From Ramlibacter sp. (GTDB taxonomy: Bacteria; Pseudomonadota; Gammaproteobacteria; Burkholderiales; Burkholderiaceae_C): a stretch of 45,879 nt of DNA. A program made the position numbers and the translations under genes. This document shows positions 24,920-32,395 of the stretch, one piece after another (positions within the stretch are counted from its first letter, which is position 1; each line of letters begins with the position of its first letter). The stretch is from positions 1-45,879 of the forward strand of contig JAQGMU010000558.1 in assembly GCA_028292195.1 (NCBI GenBank), in the 5' to 3' direction. Below the pieces are notes generated by a model. The model saw only the letters and a list, made by a program, of their open reading frames with translations, had not been told where the DNA came from and ran no database searches.

Positions 24920-25231
24920 TCAGTGCCTTGACCCGTTCTCGAGCGTGATGACTACCGGGAGCGCGTAGTCGCGGCCCACCGTGCTGCGAGCGAAAAAGTA
25001 GTTGTTGCGAGCGCGTTCACTGAGTTCGTCGAGCTGGACCACTCCACGGTGATCGCATGGAAAGGAGAGCGCACGGCCCGAGTCGAACAGCGACGCGAAG
25101 AACAGCTCGTGCGAAACGCGAGGCGTCGTCGAGGGATCGAGGGCGTCGTGCATCGATCGCGCCTGGCATGCAGCGGCTTGCGCTGTGGATCCGAACGCGA
25201 GGCGGTGGCCGAAATTGGGCGTCTGTTGCAT
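24920..25231 (-). CDS. Small protein of unknown function with the MQQTP start
   Basis: 103 aa from ATG 25231 (AAGGAG upstream). The first codons and the upstream cassette match those of EH2 and the LRAT gene. After an Ala/Arg-rich N-terminus comes a region SHELFFASLFDSGRALSFPC followed by QLDELSERARNNYFFARSTV and GRDYALPVV that looks like a compact folded domain. I have an impression of similar small proteins in Comamonadaceae but know no function. First gene of the minus-strand run, sharing its upstream region with the divergent gene at 25649. Confidence 0.6.
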   Translation of the reverse strand: MQQTPNFGHRLAFGSTAQAAACQARSMHDALDPSTTPRVSHELFFASLFDSGRALSFPCDHRGVVQLDELSERARNNYFFARSTVGRDYALPVVITLENGSRH

Positions 25232-25458
25232 GGCGAACTCCTTGGCAGCCGGCTGGCTGCGTTCGTGGTGACCGGAAGTGGCCACAACCTGGGAGTGAGC
25301 ATGCGAGGCGGGCCGGTTGGCTTGTATTGCGCAGTGGTCGATCGGTTCGACCACTTGGATGCGTGAACGCTGGACTGCCGCACCTGAAGCGCAGGCCGTC
25401 CGCAACCGGCGGGCCGAGAGACTGCGCACTAGGTTGGGTGCACTGAACCTTTGTTCAG
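25232..25458 (-). promoter_or_regulatory. Promoter cassette D (upstream of the small MQQTP gene)
   Basis: Third copy of the cassette: palindrome (25443-25458), GAACCG (25343-25348), 16 bp, TACAAG (25321-25326), leader, AAGGAG, ATGCAACAGACGCC. The palindrome is 212 bp from the start codon, as in cassette A. Confidence 0.6.
25443..25458. promoter_or_regulatory. FixJ/TodT-type box D (divergent)
   Basis: CTGAACCTTTGTTCAG, one mismatch from a perfect palindrome. It lies between two divergent genes, 212 bp from the 25231 start and 191 bp from ATG 25649, so it could serve both. Confidence 0.6.
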
Positions 25459-25530
25459 ACCTGGCTGCCTGGGAGCGCTGCGTGAATGGATTGTTGTGAG
25501 GCCGGCAAGACAGCCTTCTGCGCCGCGACC

Positions 25531-25559
25531 TTTTTCTCGATGGCTCCTTTGCCTAATCT
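25531..25559 (+). promoter_or_regulatory. Putative promoter of the DUF4148 gene
   Basis: TTTTTC (25531-25536) and TAATCT (25554-25559) with 17 bp spacing. The same pair with the same spacing is found before the paralogue at 26805, inside a duplicated upstream block. The weak -35 would fit activation from box D, about 115 bp upstream of the predicted start. Confidence 0.45.
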
Positions 25560-25648
25560 CAAGCCATCGCGGAGCCGCCAAGCAATGTTCCTCGATACGG
25601 GCACCGCAATCGCGGCACTCGTCTTATCCACCATCGAAAGGAAAGCAT

Positions 25649-26089
25649 ATGAACCGCATCATCGTCCTCGTTGCCCTCGCCATCACGTCGCTGTCCGGGG
25701 TCGCCTTCGCCGGCACCGGGCTTGCTGGTGACATCACCATCGAGACGGAGCCCTTCGTCGCCACGAAATCGCGCGAGCAAGTCAAGGCCGAACTGGCAGA
25801 CGCAATTCGCACGGGGGACATCCTCGCCCACGGGGAGTCCTCCTACCAGTTGAATGAAGTCAATCCGAACCGGTACCCTCCGGCTTACATGGCCGCCGGC
25901 AAGACGCGCGAACAGGTGAAGGCGGAACTCGCGGAAGCGATCCGTACCGGCGACATCCTTGCCGGCGGCGAGTCGTCGCTCAAGCTGAATGAGCTGTATC
26001 CCTGGACCTACCAGGGCGTGGACCGCACGCTGGCCGGCGACGGCCTGCGTCGACTGGCGCAGCGGAGGATCTTTCCCACGACCAACTGA
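25649..26089 (+). CDS. Secreted DUF4148 protein with two repeats
   Basis: 146 aa from ATG 25649 (GAAAGGAAAGC upstream). A Sec signal peptide (MNRIIVLVALAITSLSGVAFA) is followed by two copies of the DUF4148 motif: SREQVKAELADAIRTGDILA and TREQVKAELAEAIRTGDILA, each followed by GESS and a tail (YQLNEVNPNRYP, LKLNELYPWTYQ). DUF4148 proteins are small periplasmic proteins abundant in Burkholderiales; their function is not known. The first 38 residues and the upstream DNA are nearly the same as in the gene at 26805. A good terminator follows. Confidence 0.85.
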   Translation: MNRIIVLVALAITSLSGVAFAGTGLAGDITIETEPFVATKSREQVKAELADAIRTGDILAHGESSYQLNEVNPNRYPPAYMAAGKTREQVKAELAEAIRTGDILAGGESSLKLNELYPWTYQGVDRTLAGDGLRRLAQRRIFPTTN

Positions 26090-26127
26090 GGCTGATGCGC
26101 CGGTCGCACCGCGGCTCACTGCGCATA

Positions 26128-26156
26128 GGGCGGATCTCGACGGATCCGCCCTTCTC
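26128..26156 (+). terminator. Rho-independent terminator after the DUF4148 gene
   Basis: GGGCGGATC (26128-26136) and GATCCGCCC (26143-26151) form a 9-bp GC-rich stem with a 6-nt loop, followed by TTCTCATT. It lies 39 bp after the stop at 26089. Confidence 0.75.
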
Positions 26157-26174
26157 ATTCATCTGAAATGCACC

Positions 26175-26426
26175 ATGACGCGCTACAGCCTCTCCTTCCG
26201 CGCACCCCGAGCCGTCTCGCGCAACCAATCCGGACGGCCAACGAGCATCATTGAATGGCCTACCACGCTCCGCTTCAGCCGTCGGCTAGGTGAGTCCGTC
26301 CGGGATGCCAGCTACGCCGCCGCAATCGAGGGACCGGCAGGCCAAGCGTTAATCCTTCTGGATCGCGGAGCTGGATTCGTACCCTGGCTGCTGCAAATGC
26401 TCAATCGGCTGCGTCGCGCCGCTTGA
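26175..26426 (+). CDS. Possible small ORF, unknown
   Basis: 83 aa from ATG 26175. Basic protein with a C-terminal amphipathic segment (ILLDRGAGFVPWLLQMLNRL). There is no clear ribosome-binding site and no family I recognise. It fills the gap between the terminator and box E; it may equally be non-coding. From 26427 to 26585 I see nothing. Confidence 0.25.
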   Translation: MTRYSLSFRAPRAVSRNQSGRPTSIIEWPTTLRFSRRLGESVRDASYAAAIEGPAGQALILLDRGAGFVPWLLQMLNRLRRAA

Positions 26427-26585
26427 ACGCTGGCACGCCTGGCCAGCGAAGTAGCCGTTGTTCCATGAGCCCCTTTGAAGTGATGCGAAGTTCAGGCGCC
26501 GAGGCTTGCGCGCGGACTTTGGGCATCGGAACGGCATCCAGCATTCAACCAGCGACCCGAGAGACGACGCACTGGCTTTAGCGCA

Positions 26586-26602
26586 CTGAACCTTGGCTTT
26601 AG
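26586..26602. promoter_or_regulatory. FixJ/TodT-type box E (degenerate)
   Basis: CTGAACCTTGGCTTTAG: the left arm and centre match boxes A and B exactly, the right arm has one extra base and a T-rich variant like box C (TTTAG). A second GGCTTTAG lies just upstream (26574-26581). It is 203 bp before ATG 26805. Confidence 0.4.
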
Positions 26603-26684
26603 GCAAGCAGTCGACCAATGCTCCTTGACGTGCCGCGGGACGAAATGTTGCGAATCCCGAAAGGCAGCCTTCTGTGTCACGACC

Positions 26685-26713
26685 TTTTTCTCGCGACTCC
26701 CCCCACGTAATCT
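26685..26713 (+). promoter_or_regulatory. Putative promoter of the gene at 26805
   Basis: TTTTTC (26685-26690), 17 bp, TAATCT (26708-26713), the duplicate of the promoter at 25531-25559. It would drive the small secreted protein, EH3, the cupin and the last hydrolase as one transcript. Confidence 0.45.
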
Positions 26714-26804
26714 CAAGTCCGTCGCGGAGCCGTCAAGCCAAAGTTTCTCGATACGAACGCCGCGATCGCGGCGCTCGTTCCATCCACCATCGAAAGGAAT
26801 GCAA

Positions 26805-27173
26805 ATGAACCGTATCACTGCCCTCGTCGCCGTCGCCGTCACTTCCCTGGCCGGTGGCGCCTTTGCCGGCACTGGCCTTGCGGGCGACATCACCGTCGAG
26901 ACGGAGCCCTTTGTCTCCACGCTGTCCCGCGCCGAAATCCGGGCAACGCTGGATGGCTTCCAGAAGTCCGGCGCCAACCCCTGGGCAGACGGCTACGACC
27001 AACTCGCTGGTTTCGTGGGCAGCGAAACTCGCGCAGAGGTGACGGCCGAATACGTTGTCAACCGCGCCGTCGTGGCCGCCCTGACAGGCGAAGACAGCGG
27101 TTCGCAGTACTTCGCGGAAGGTGTCATCACCCGTCACGCCGTCCGCATCGCCGGCGACGGTTTCAAGCGATAA
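26805..27173 (+). CDS. Small secreted protein, diverged paralogue of the DUF4148 protein
   Basis: 122 aa from ATG 26805. The signal peptide and first mature residues (FAGTGLAGDITVETEPFVST) are nearly identical to the protein at 25649, but the rest differs: LSRAEIRATLDGFQKSGANP and SETRAEVTAEYVVNRAVVAA keep only the skeleton of the SREQVKAEL repeats. About 160 bp of upstream DNA is also duplicated. The gene is followed after 33 bp by EH3 with its own AGGAGAAATC site, so it heads an operon. Function unknown; periplasmic location is likely. Confidence 0.75.
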   Translation: MNRITALVAVAVTSLAGGAFAGTGLAGDITVETEPFVSTLSRAEIRATLDGFQKSGANPWADGYDQLAGFVGSETRAEVTAEYVVNRAVVAALTGEDSGSQYFAEGVITRHAVRIAGDGFKR

Positions 27174-27206
27174 GCGTCTCCAGTTCCAATCCCTCCAGGA
27201 GAAATC

Positions 27207-28520
27207 ATGTGCCTTTCCCGCTGGTCTTCTTCTCATCGAGTGCTCGCCGCCTCGCTCCTGTTCATCGCCGCCGCGGCGGGCATGCCCCAGTTGGCAAGCG
27301 CTGCAGATGCGGAGCAAGGCACCTCGATTCGACCTTTTAAGGTCAAGGTGCCTGAATCCGAACTCATGGAGCTCCGCAATCGGCTGGGCGCAACCCGGTG
27401 GCCCGACAGGGAAACCGTGGGTGACCCCTCACAGGGCGCTCAGCTCGCCAAGCTGCAGGACCTGGTGCGCTACTGGGGCACCGAATACGACTGGCGCAAG
27501 GCTGAGGTGAAGCTGAATGCGCTGCCGATGTACGTCACGACGATCGATGGAGTGGACGTCCAATTCATCCATGTCCGCTCACGCCATGCGAACGCGTTGC
27601 CCTTGATCATCACTCACGGGTGGCCTGGCTCCATCATCGAGCAACTGAAGATTGTCGATCCGCTGGTGAATCCCACTGCGCATGGCGGCCGTGCGGAGGA
27701 TGCCTTCGACGTGGTCATCCCGTCGCTTCCTGGCTATGGCTTTTCAGGCAAGCCCGTGGACACCGGCTGGGGCCCCGACCGGATCGGATCGGCCTGGGCC
27801 GTTCTGATGCAGCGACTGGGCTATTCGCGGTATGTTGCGCAGGGCGGTGACTGGGGCTCGCCCGTTGCGCAAGCCATGGGTCGGCAAGCACCTCCGGGAC
27901 TTCTCGGTATCCACGTCAACCTGCCTGCGGCAGTTCCGGGTGAGCTGGTTCCATTGATCGGCGCGGGCGCGCCGCCGCCGCCAGGCCTGTCCGATAAGGA
28001 GCGTGCGACCTTCGAGGCTCTGAAGGCATTCAACAAGATGGGGAATCTGGCCTACGTCACCATGCTGGGGGCCCGCCCACAGGCTGTCGGCTACGGTCTC
28101 ACAGACTCGCCGGCCGGACTCGCCGGGTTCATGCTCGTGCACCCTGGCTTTGCCAAGTGGAGCTATGGCTCGAACCCGACCCAGTCACCCACGCGCGATG
28201 ATGTGCTCGACAACTTTACGCTGTACTGGTTGACGAACAGCGCCACTTCGGCCGCGCGCCTGTACTGGGAAGGGGCGAGTCGCGGCGTCACCAACTCGGC
28301 CGCCCAGCGAACGAACGAGATTTCCGTTCCGGTTGCAGTGACATCGTTTCCCGATGAGGTGTATCAGCCTCCAGAGAGCTGGGCCCGAAAAGCTTTCCGT
28401 AACCTCATCTACTTTCACGAAGCCGAAAGAGGAGGGCACTTCGCCGCTTGGGAGGAGCCGGAAATTTTCGCAGCAGAGTTGCGTTCCGCTTTCAGCTCGC
28501 TGCGCGACGCGCAGCGGTGA
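27207..28520 (+). CDS. EHN-type epoxide hydrolase with Sec signal (EH3)
   Basis: 437 aa. A Sec-type signal peptide (SHRVLAASLLFIAAAAGMPQ, cleavage near LASA) replaces the Tat signal of EH2. The EHN domain starts IRPFKVKVPESELMELRNRL, and the core has THGWPGSIIEQLKIVD, nucleophile D in AQGGDWGSPVAQAMG and GGHFAAWEEPEIF with the catalytic histidine. It is clearly a paralogue of EH2: the DIDFLH/VDVQFIHVRS, NPTAHGG and PGYGFSGKP segments align. It sits in the plus-strand operon after the small secreted protein and before the cupin. Confidence 0.9.
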   Translation: MCLSRWSSSHRVLAASLLFIAAAAGMPQLASAADAEQGTSIRPFKVKVPESELMELRNRLGATRWPDRETVGDPSQGAQLAKLQDLVRYWGTEYDWRKAEVKLNALPMYVTTIDGVDVQFIHVRSRHANALPLIITHGWPGSIIEQLKIVDPLVNPTAHGGRAEDAFDVVIPSLPGYGFSGKPVDTGWGPDRIGSAWAVLMQRLGYSRYVAQGGDWGSPVAQAMGRQAPPGLLGIHVNLPAAVPGELVPLIGAGAPPPPGLSDKERATFEALKAFNKMGNLAYVTMLGARPQAVGYGLTDSPAGLAGFMLVHPGFAKWSYGSNPTQSPTRDDVLDNFTLYWLTNSATSAARLYWEGASRGVTNSAAQRTNEISVPVAVTSFPDEVYQPPESWARKAFRNLIYFHEAERGGHFAAWEEPEIFAAELRSAFSSLRDAQR

Positions 28521-28582
28521 TCTTGGCGTGCGGCAGGGCAGCGTCCCTCGCCGCATTCACATCCTTCGGTAGAGGAACAGAC

Positions 28583-28987
28583 ATGAACAGTTTACGAATC
28601 TTGACAGCGGCAGCCTTCCTGATAGCCGCCAGTGCACTCGCACTTCCCTCGGTACAAGCACAAGTGCAGGGTATCAAGCGTACAGACCTGCAAAGACACG
28701 AACTGAGCTCTGCCGGGCGCGAGGTTGTGCAGGCGATCGTTGCCATCGACCCCGGCGTCACGGCGGCGAGGCACTCGCATCCGGGCGAGGAGGTCGTATA
28801 CGTACTGGAAGGCGCCCTGGAATATCGCCTGGACGGGCGTCCGCCCGTCACCCTCAAGGCGGGAGATGTACTGTTCATTCCCGGTGGCACGATCCATTCG
28901 GCGACGAACGTCGGCACCGGATACGGCGCAGAGCTGGCCACCTACATCGTCGAAAAGGGCAAGCCCCTGCTCACACCTGCGGACTGA
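28583..28987 (+). CDS. Secreted cupin-domain protein
   Basis: 134 aa from ATG 28583 (AGAGGAACAGAC upstream). Sec signal MNSLRILTAAAFLIAASALA with cleavage near VQAQ. The single cupin barrel has the first metal motif HSHPGEEVVYVLEGALEYR and the second GDVLFIPGGTIHSATN, giving the usual His3Glu metal site. Such small periplasmic cupins may be dioxygenases, isomerases or binding proteins; the substrate cannot be read from the sequence. It is 9 bp before the next hydrolase gene, in the same operon as EH3. Confidence 0.85.
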   Translation: MNSLRILTAAAFLIAASALALPSVQAQVQGIKRTDLQRHELSSAGREVVQAIVAIDPGVTAARHSHPGEEVVYVLEGALEYRLDGRPPVTLKAGDVLFIPGGTIHSATNVGTGYGAELATYIVEKGKPLLTPAD

Positions 28988-28996
28988 AAGATAGTC

Positions 28997-30007
28997 ATGC
29001 CAGCAAACCAAACCGTCAGTCGTCGCACGTTCCTTGGCACTACCGCGATGACCCTGGCCGTGGGCCAACTCTTCGTGGCAGGCAGCGCAGCGGCGCAGGG
29101 CTCCAGCACGACGCGCTTCGGAACCATTAAGCAAGTTCACGCCGGCGTGCTCGACGTAGGTTACGTGGAAATGGGGCCGGCCGACGGGGTCCCCGTCATC
29201 TTGCTGCATGGCTGGCCGTACGATATCCACAGCTTCGCGGAAGTCGCCCCCATCCTGGCCGCGGCGCGGTGTCGCGTGCTGCTCCCTTTCCTGCGGGGCT
29301 TTGGCTCAACTCGGTTTCTTTCCGATATGAGTGCACGCAATGGGCAGCCGTCCGCGCTCGCCGTGGACACGGTCGACTTCATGGACGCGCTCCGAATACC
29401 CAGTGCAGTCATCGCAGGCTTCGATTGGGGCGCGCGGACCGCCAACATCGTGGCGGCGCTCTGGCCGGAGCGCTGCAGCGCGCTCGTTTCCGTCAGCGGA
29501 TACCTGATCGGAAGCCAGGAGGCTGGCCGGGCGCCCTTGCCTCCGGGCGCGGAGCATGACTGGTGGTACCAGTACTATTTCGCCACAGAGCGAGGCCGAG
29601 CTGGCTACGAGCGGTATCGCCGGGATTTTGCCAAGCTGATCTGGCGACTCGGTTCGCCGAAGTGGAGTTTTGACGACGCGACATTCGACCGCAGCGCTGC
29701 GGCGCTGGACAACCCAGACCAGGTTGACATCGCGATTCACAACTACCGGTGGCGTCTTTCTCTCGCTGCCGGCGAAGCGAGGTATGACGCACTGGAAGCC
29801 CGACTCGCGCGGCTCCCGGCGGTCGCGGTGCCGACGATCACCATGGAAGGCGACGCGAATGGTGCACCTCATCCCGACCCAGTTGTGTACGCGAAGAAGT
29901 TTTCCGGTCCGTATTCGCACCGGCTCGTCGCGGGTGGCATAGGCCACAATTTGCCGCAAGAGGCGCCCGAAGCTTTTGCGAAGGCAGTGATCGATTTGGC
30001 CAGATAA
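28997..30007 (+). CDS. Tat-exported alpha/beta hydrolase (dehalogenase/epoxide-hydrolase-like)
   Basis: 336 aa. The N-terminus carries a textbook Tat motif (SRRTFLGTTAMTLAVGQLF) with cleavage near SAAAQ. The hydrolase core has the oxyanion motif LLHGWPYDIHSF, nucleophile aspartate in AGFDWGARTAN and the histidine in GGIGHNLPQEAPE. An aspartate rather than serine nucleophile marks the haloalkane-dehalogenase/epoxide-hydrolase side of the fold, but it lacks the EHN domain of its three neighbours. Last gene of the operon; a weak hairpin follows. Confidence 0.88.
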   Translation: MPANQTVSRRTFLGTTAMTLAVGQLFVAGSAAAQGSSTTRFGTIKQVHAGVLDVGYVEMGPADGVPVILLHGWPYDIHSFAEVAPILAAARCRVLLPFLRGFGSTRFLSDMSARNGQPSALAVDTVDFMDALRIPSAVIAGFDWGARTANIVAALWPERCSALVSVSGYLIGSQEAGRAPLPPGAEHDWWYQYYFATERGRAGYERYRRDFAKLIWRLGSPKWSFDDATFDRSAAALDNPDQVDIAIHNYRWRLSLAAGEARYDALEARLARLPAVAVPTITMEGDANGAPHPDPVVYAKKFSGPYSHRLVAGGIGHNLPQEAPEAFAKAVIDLAR

Positions 30008-30042
30008 GGGGTCTGCGCACGGCAGTTGTGCAAGAGCAGTCG

Positions 30043-30055
30043 CCGGCCCCGCCGG
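30043..30055. terminator. Weak hairpin between convergent genes
   Basis: CCGGC-CCC-GCCGG (30043-30055) followed by TCCAATTT. The stem is short; a terminator role is only suggested by its position between the stops at 30007 and 30062. Confidence 0.3.
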
Positions 30056-30061
30056 TCCAAT

Positions 30062-31200
30062 TTAGTCTCTGAACATGTCGCGGGGGCTTGGACAGATCCT
30101 TGCTAGAGCCTCGGCCATGGGACCGGATTTCAGCGCTGTTGACTTGGGCCATACACGCTCAATGAACGGGCGCACCCGGTTTCTCCAGAAGTCTTCCCGC
30201 TGTTCGCCCGACCCTTCAATGCTTTGAACGAGTGCATGAGCGGCTTCTTGCAACGCTTTAACAGGCAACAAGCTGACGGCGTGACGAAACTCCGCAAGCG
30301 AAAACCCGTCGCTAGGATTCAAGGCAGCGTACGTCAGAAACGCTGAATATTGCCCGGCATGTTCACCGAGCTCCTCATAGTGCTCCGCTGTCCGCAGGAA
30401 AGCATCCTTGAATGCAAGCATCAAGGGAGGGTAGACCCTTGGCGACCAGAGGAACCCCTCCCAGACAGCGCGTGCCTCAACGGGGTCACTACTCCAATCG
30501 AATATGGGTAACAGATGCACTTCTGTCCATCTGCGGTCCACCCGAAAAAATGAAATCAGCCGTGATGCCATAACCACGCGGCCATGGCGAAATCGCTCTA
30601 CTCCCGTATCGCATAGTGCGCTGAACAGCGGCTCGAATTGCGGCGGCAGTGAGTCGTTGTCGCCGGGCACGCGACGGAACCACAGATTCAGTAGCGCCTG
30701 TGTCACGTGGCCCACTGGATGGTTGATGGCGCGGGATACGGGTCGCTCTGAGTCAATACTTGACGCCAATGGCATGTCGAGAAGTCGATTGCACAGAGAC
30801 AATATCTCGTCTTCATGAGAGGAAACCGAGCTCGAGACCTCCTGGAGCCACCAACTTATAGCCTGAGCGTTCTCCTCGAGCACTGCGTCGGGCATCTCCC
30901 GCACAACTCGGTGCAATAGGGCCCACGACTTCTGCCGATTCTTCTGGTCGCTCCAAGCCTGAAAGGCCTCGCGCCAGCGTGTGGAGGGCCAAATTCCCCG
31001 CTGCGCGAGCTTGCAGAGAGCGTAAGCGCAATGGTAAATGCGTGAACTGCAGACCTCCCGCCAGTTGTCTTCGACGATCTCGAAACGGCGGGGAGAAGCG
31101 TGGTCTGCAACCAATCAACTAAACCTCGCCAGTGACGAGGGGCCAAGTGAATCTCGCGCCGTTCCTCGTAGTCCGGGTCATCAGCGCCAGCATGACCGTG
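30062..31200 (-). pseudogene. Broken C-terminal fragment of a large unknown protein, possibly defence-related
   Basis: The open part (30062-31114, 350 aa, TTG start) is all helical and hydrophilic with no signal (ALLNLWFRRVPGDNDSLPPQ, GFLWSPRVYPPLMLAFKDAF, GSGEQREDFWRNRVRPFIER). Directly upstream a stop interrupts the frame, and another frame continues with natural-looking sequence (DDPDYEERREIHLAPRHWRG followed by LVDWLQ), so a frameshift has split a longer gene. I have an impression of this type of C-terminus from very large proteins carrying SIR2-like or NTPase domains in antiphage loci, but that is memory, not a search. No other defence gene is nearby. Lower GC than the flanks. 31200-31408 holds nothing else I can support. 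Confidence 0.5.
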
Positions 31201-31408
31201 AATGCGAGCGCCATGCGGCGCTTGAGTCCCAACTTCATCCGTGCCCTCCTGAGCATTCCGGATGACTGTAGAGAGCTGGCAGCAGCCCATGATGGGTTCG
31301 GTGAATGGCTCCTATCGACGCGGCGGATGCCTGCCGTCGGTATACCGAACGGTGCCGCCTGTGGTAAGAGAATGCTCTTGAGGGCGACCTGGAACCCGCA
31401 ATCCAAGG

Positions 31409-32362
31409 TCAGTTCTTGATGTCGTAGGTCTTGATCATGTCGCCCATGACGCCAAAACCCTTGTCGATCAGCTTCGAGAACTCGATGCTGTTGGCGGGGT
31501 AGTTCTTCATGCCGTACGCATTAGCCAGGAAGTCTTTGTACTGCTTGCTCGAGACCACCTTGTGGATGGCCGCCTCCAGGGTCTTCCTGGCGTCGTCCGG
31601 GATTCCCTTGGGCACGGCGACACCAATGATCCCGGTGATGCCGATGTCGTAGCCCTGCTCCTTGATCGTCGGCACATTGGGGAACCACGGCAGTCGGAAG
31701 TCGCTGGCCGAGGAAATGAACTTCAGCTTGCCGGCTTTCACCAGCTCTGCGTACTCGGAGGGGCCCTGCAAGGCAACGTCGACCTGCCTGCCCACCACGG
31801 CCATGATCGATTCGGCCGATGACTTGTAGGTGACCTGGTCATACTTGCCTCCCGTCAGTTTCTGCAGTTGCAGGAAAGGGAAGTTATTGGGAGCGCCCGT
31901 GACGCCGTAGAAGACGCCCTTGGGCGTCCTGGATTGGGCGACCAGGTCCTTGACGTTGTTGATCGGCGAGTCCGGCGCGGCCACGATGCCGTAGCTGAAT
32001 TCAGCCACTCCGCCCAGAAGCGTGAAGTCGTCCCGCTTGTACGACACCTTCATCAGCTGGGAAGTGAAGGTGGCGGTGCTGTAGGAGTAGAAACCGATCG
32101 TGTAGCCGTCCGGCTTGGCTCGCGCCAGGTTGCCGAGTTGTAGCGTGCCGGATGCACCGGGTTGATTGAGCACCACCACCGTCTGTTTCAATTCCTGTCC
32201 CAGGAGATTGGCGAATTCCCGCGCAATCCCGTCGGTCGAGCCGCCGGCGCCATAGGGAACGCTCAAGGATACGGGCCGCTCGGGGTACGAAGCCGCCTGC
32301 GCATGGCTTGAAAGGAATCCCAAAGCGCACGACAGGACCTGCGCCGCTCGCGTGAAGTTCAT
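31409..32362 (-). CDS. Bug-type tripartite tricarboxylate receptor (1)
   Basis: 317 aa with a signal peptide (VLSCALGFLSSHAQAA). Bug receptors are periplasmic type-II binding proteins that catch carboxylates or aromatic/aliphatic acids. The mature start YPERPVSLSVPYGAGGSTDG and the segment VVVLNQPGASGTLQLGNLA are the diagnostic beta1-P-loop and QPGASG motifs. The C-terminus (NSIEFSKLIDKGFGVMGDM) is family-typical. There is no TctA/TctB pair nearby, so it would use a transporter encoded elsewhere or serve as a sensor. It follows Bug receptor 2 after 33 bp on the same strand. Confidence 0.92.
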   Translation of the reverse strand: MNFTRAAQVLSCALGFLSSHAQAASYPERPVSLSVPYGAGGSTDGIAREFANLLGQELKQTVVVLNQPGASGTLQLGNLARAKPDGYTIGFYSYSTATFTSQLMKVSYKRDDFTLLGGVAEFSYGIVAAPDSPINNVKDLVAQSRTPKGVFYGVTGAPNNFPFLQLQKLTGGKYDQVTYKSSAESIMAVVGRQVDVALQGPSEYAELVKAGKLKFISSASDFRLPWFPNVPTIKEQGYDIGITGIIGVAVPKGIPDDARKTLEAAIHKVVSSKQYKDFLANAYGMKNYPANSIEFSKLIDKGFGVMGDMIKTYDIKN

Positions 32363-32395
32363 GTCACACCTCTCGATGCCCCTGCGCTGGCGGCC

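Noticed and set aside
31119-31406. 95-aa minus-strand ORF including MKLGLKRRMALAFTVMLALM
   Set aside because: It has a Shine-Dalgarno-like GGAGGG and a hydrophobic stretch, but the neighbouring frame reads on into the broken gene, so this is probably a chance frame.
11308-31408. Attachment-site repeat of the tRNA-Lys 3' end at the far side of the presumed island
   Set aside because: I looked for TTCGAATCTGTCAGGACCCA-like sequence up to the Bug genes and saw none, so no island end is annotated.
11384-31408. CRISPR arrays, transposases or intact insertion sequences
   Set aside because: No regularly spaced repeats and no transposase-like protein were seen in any frame.
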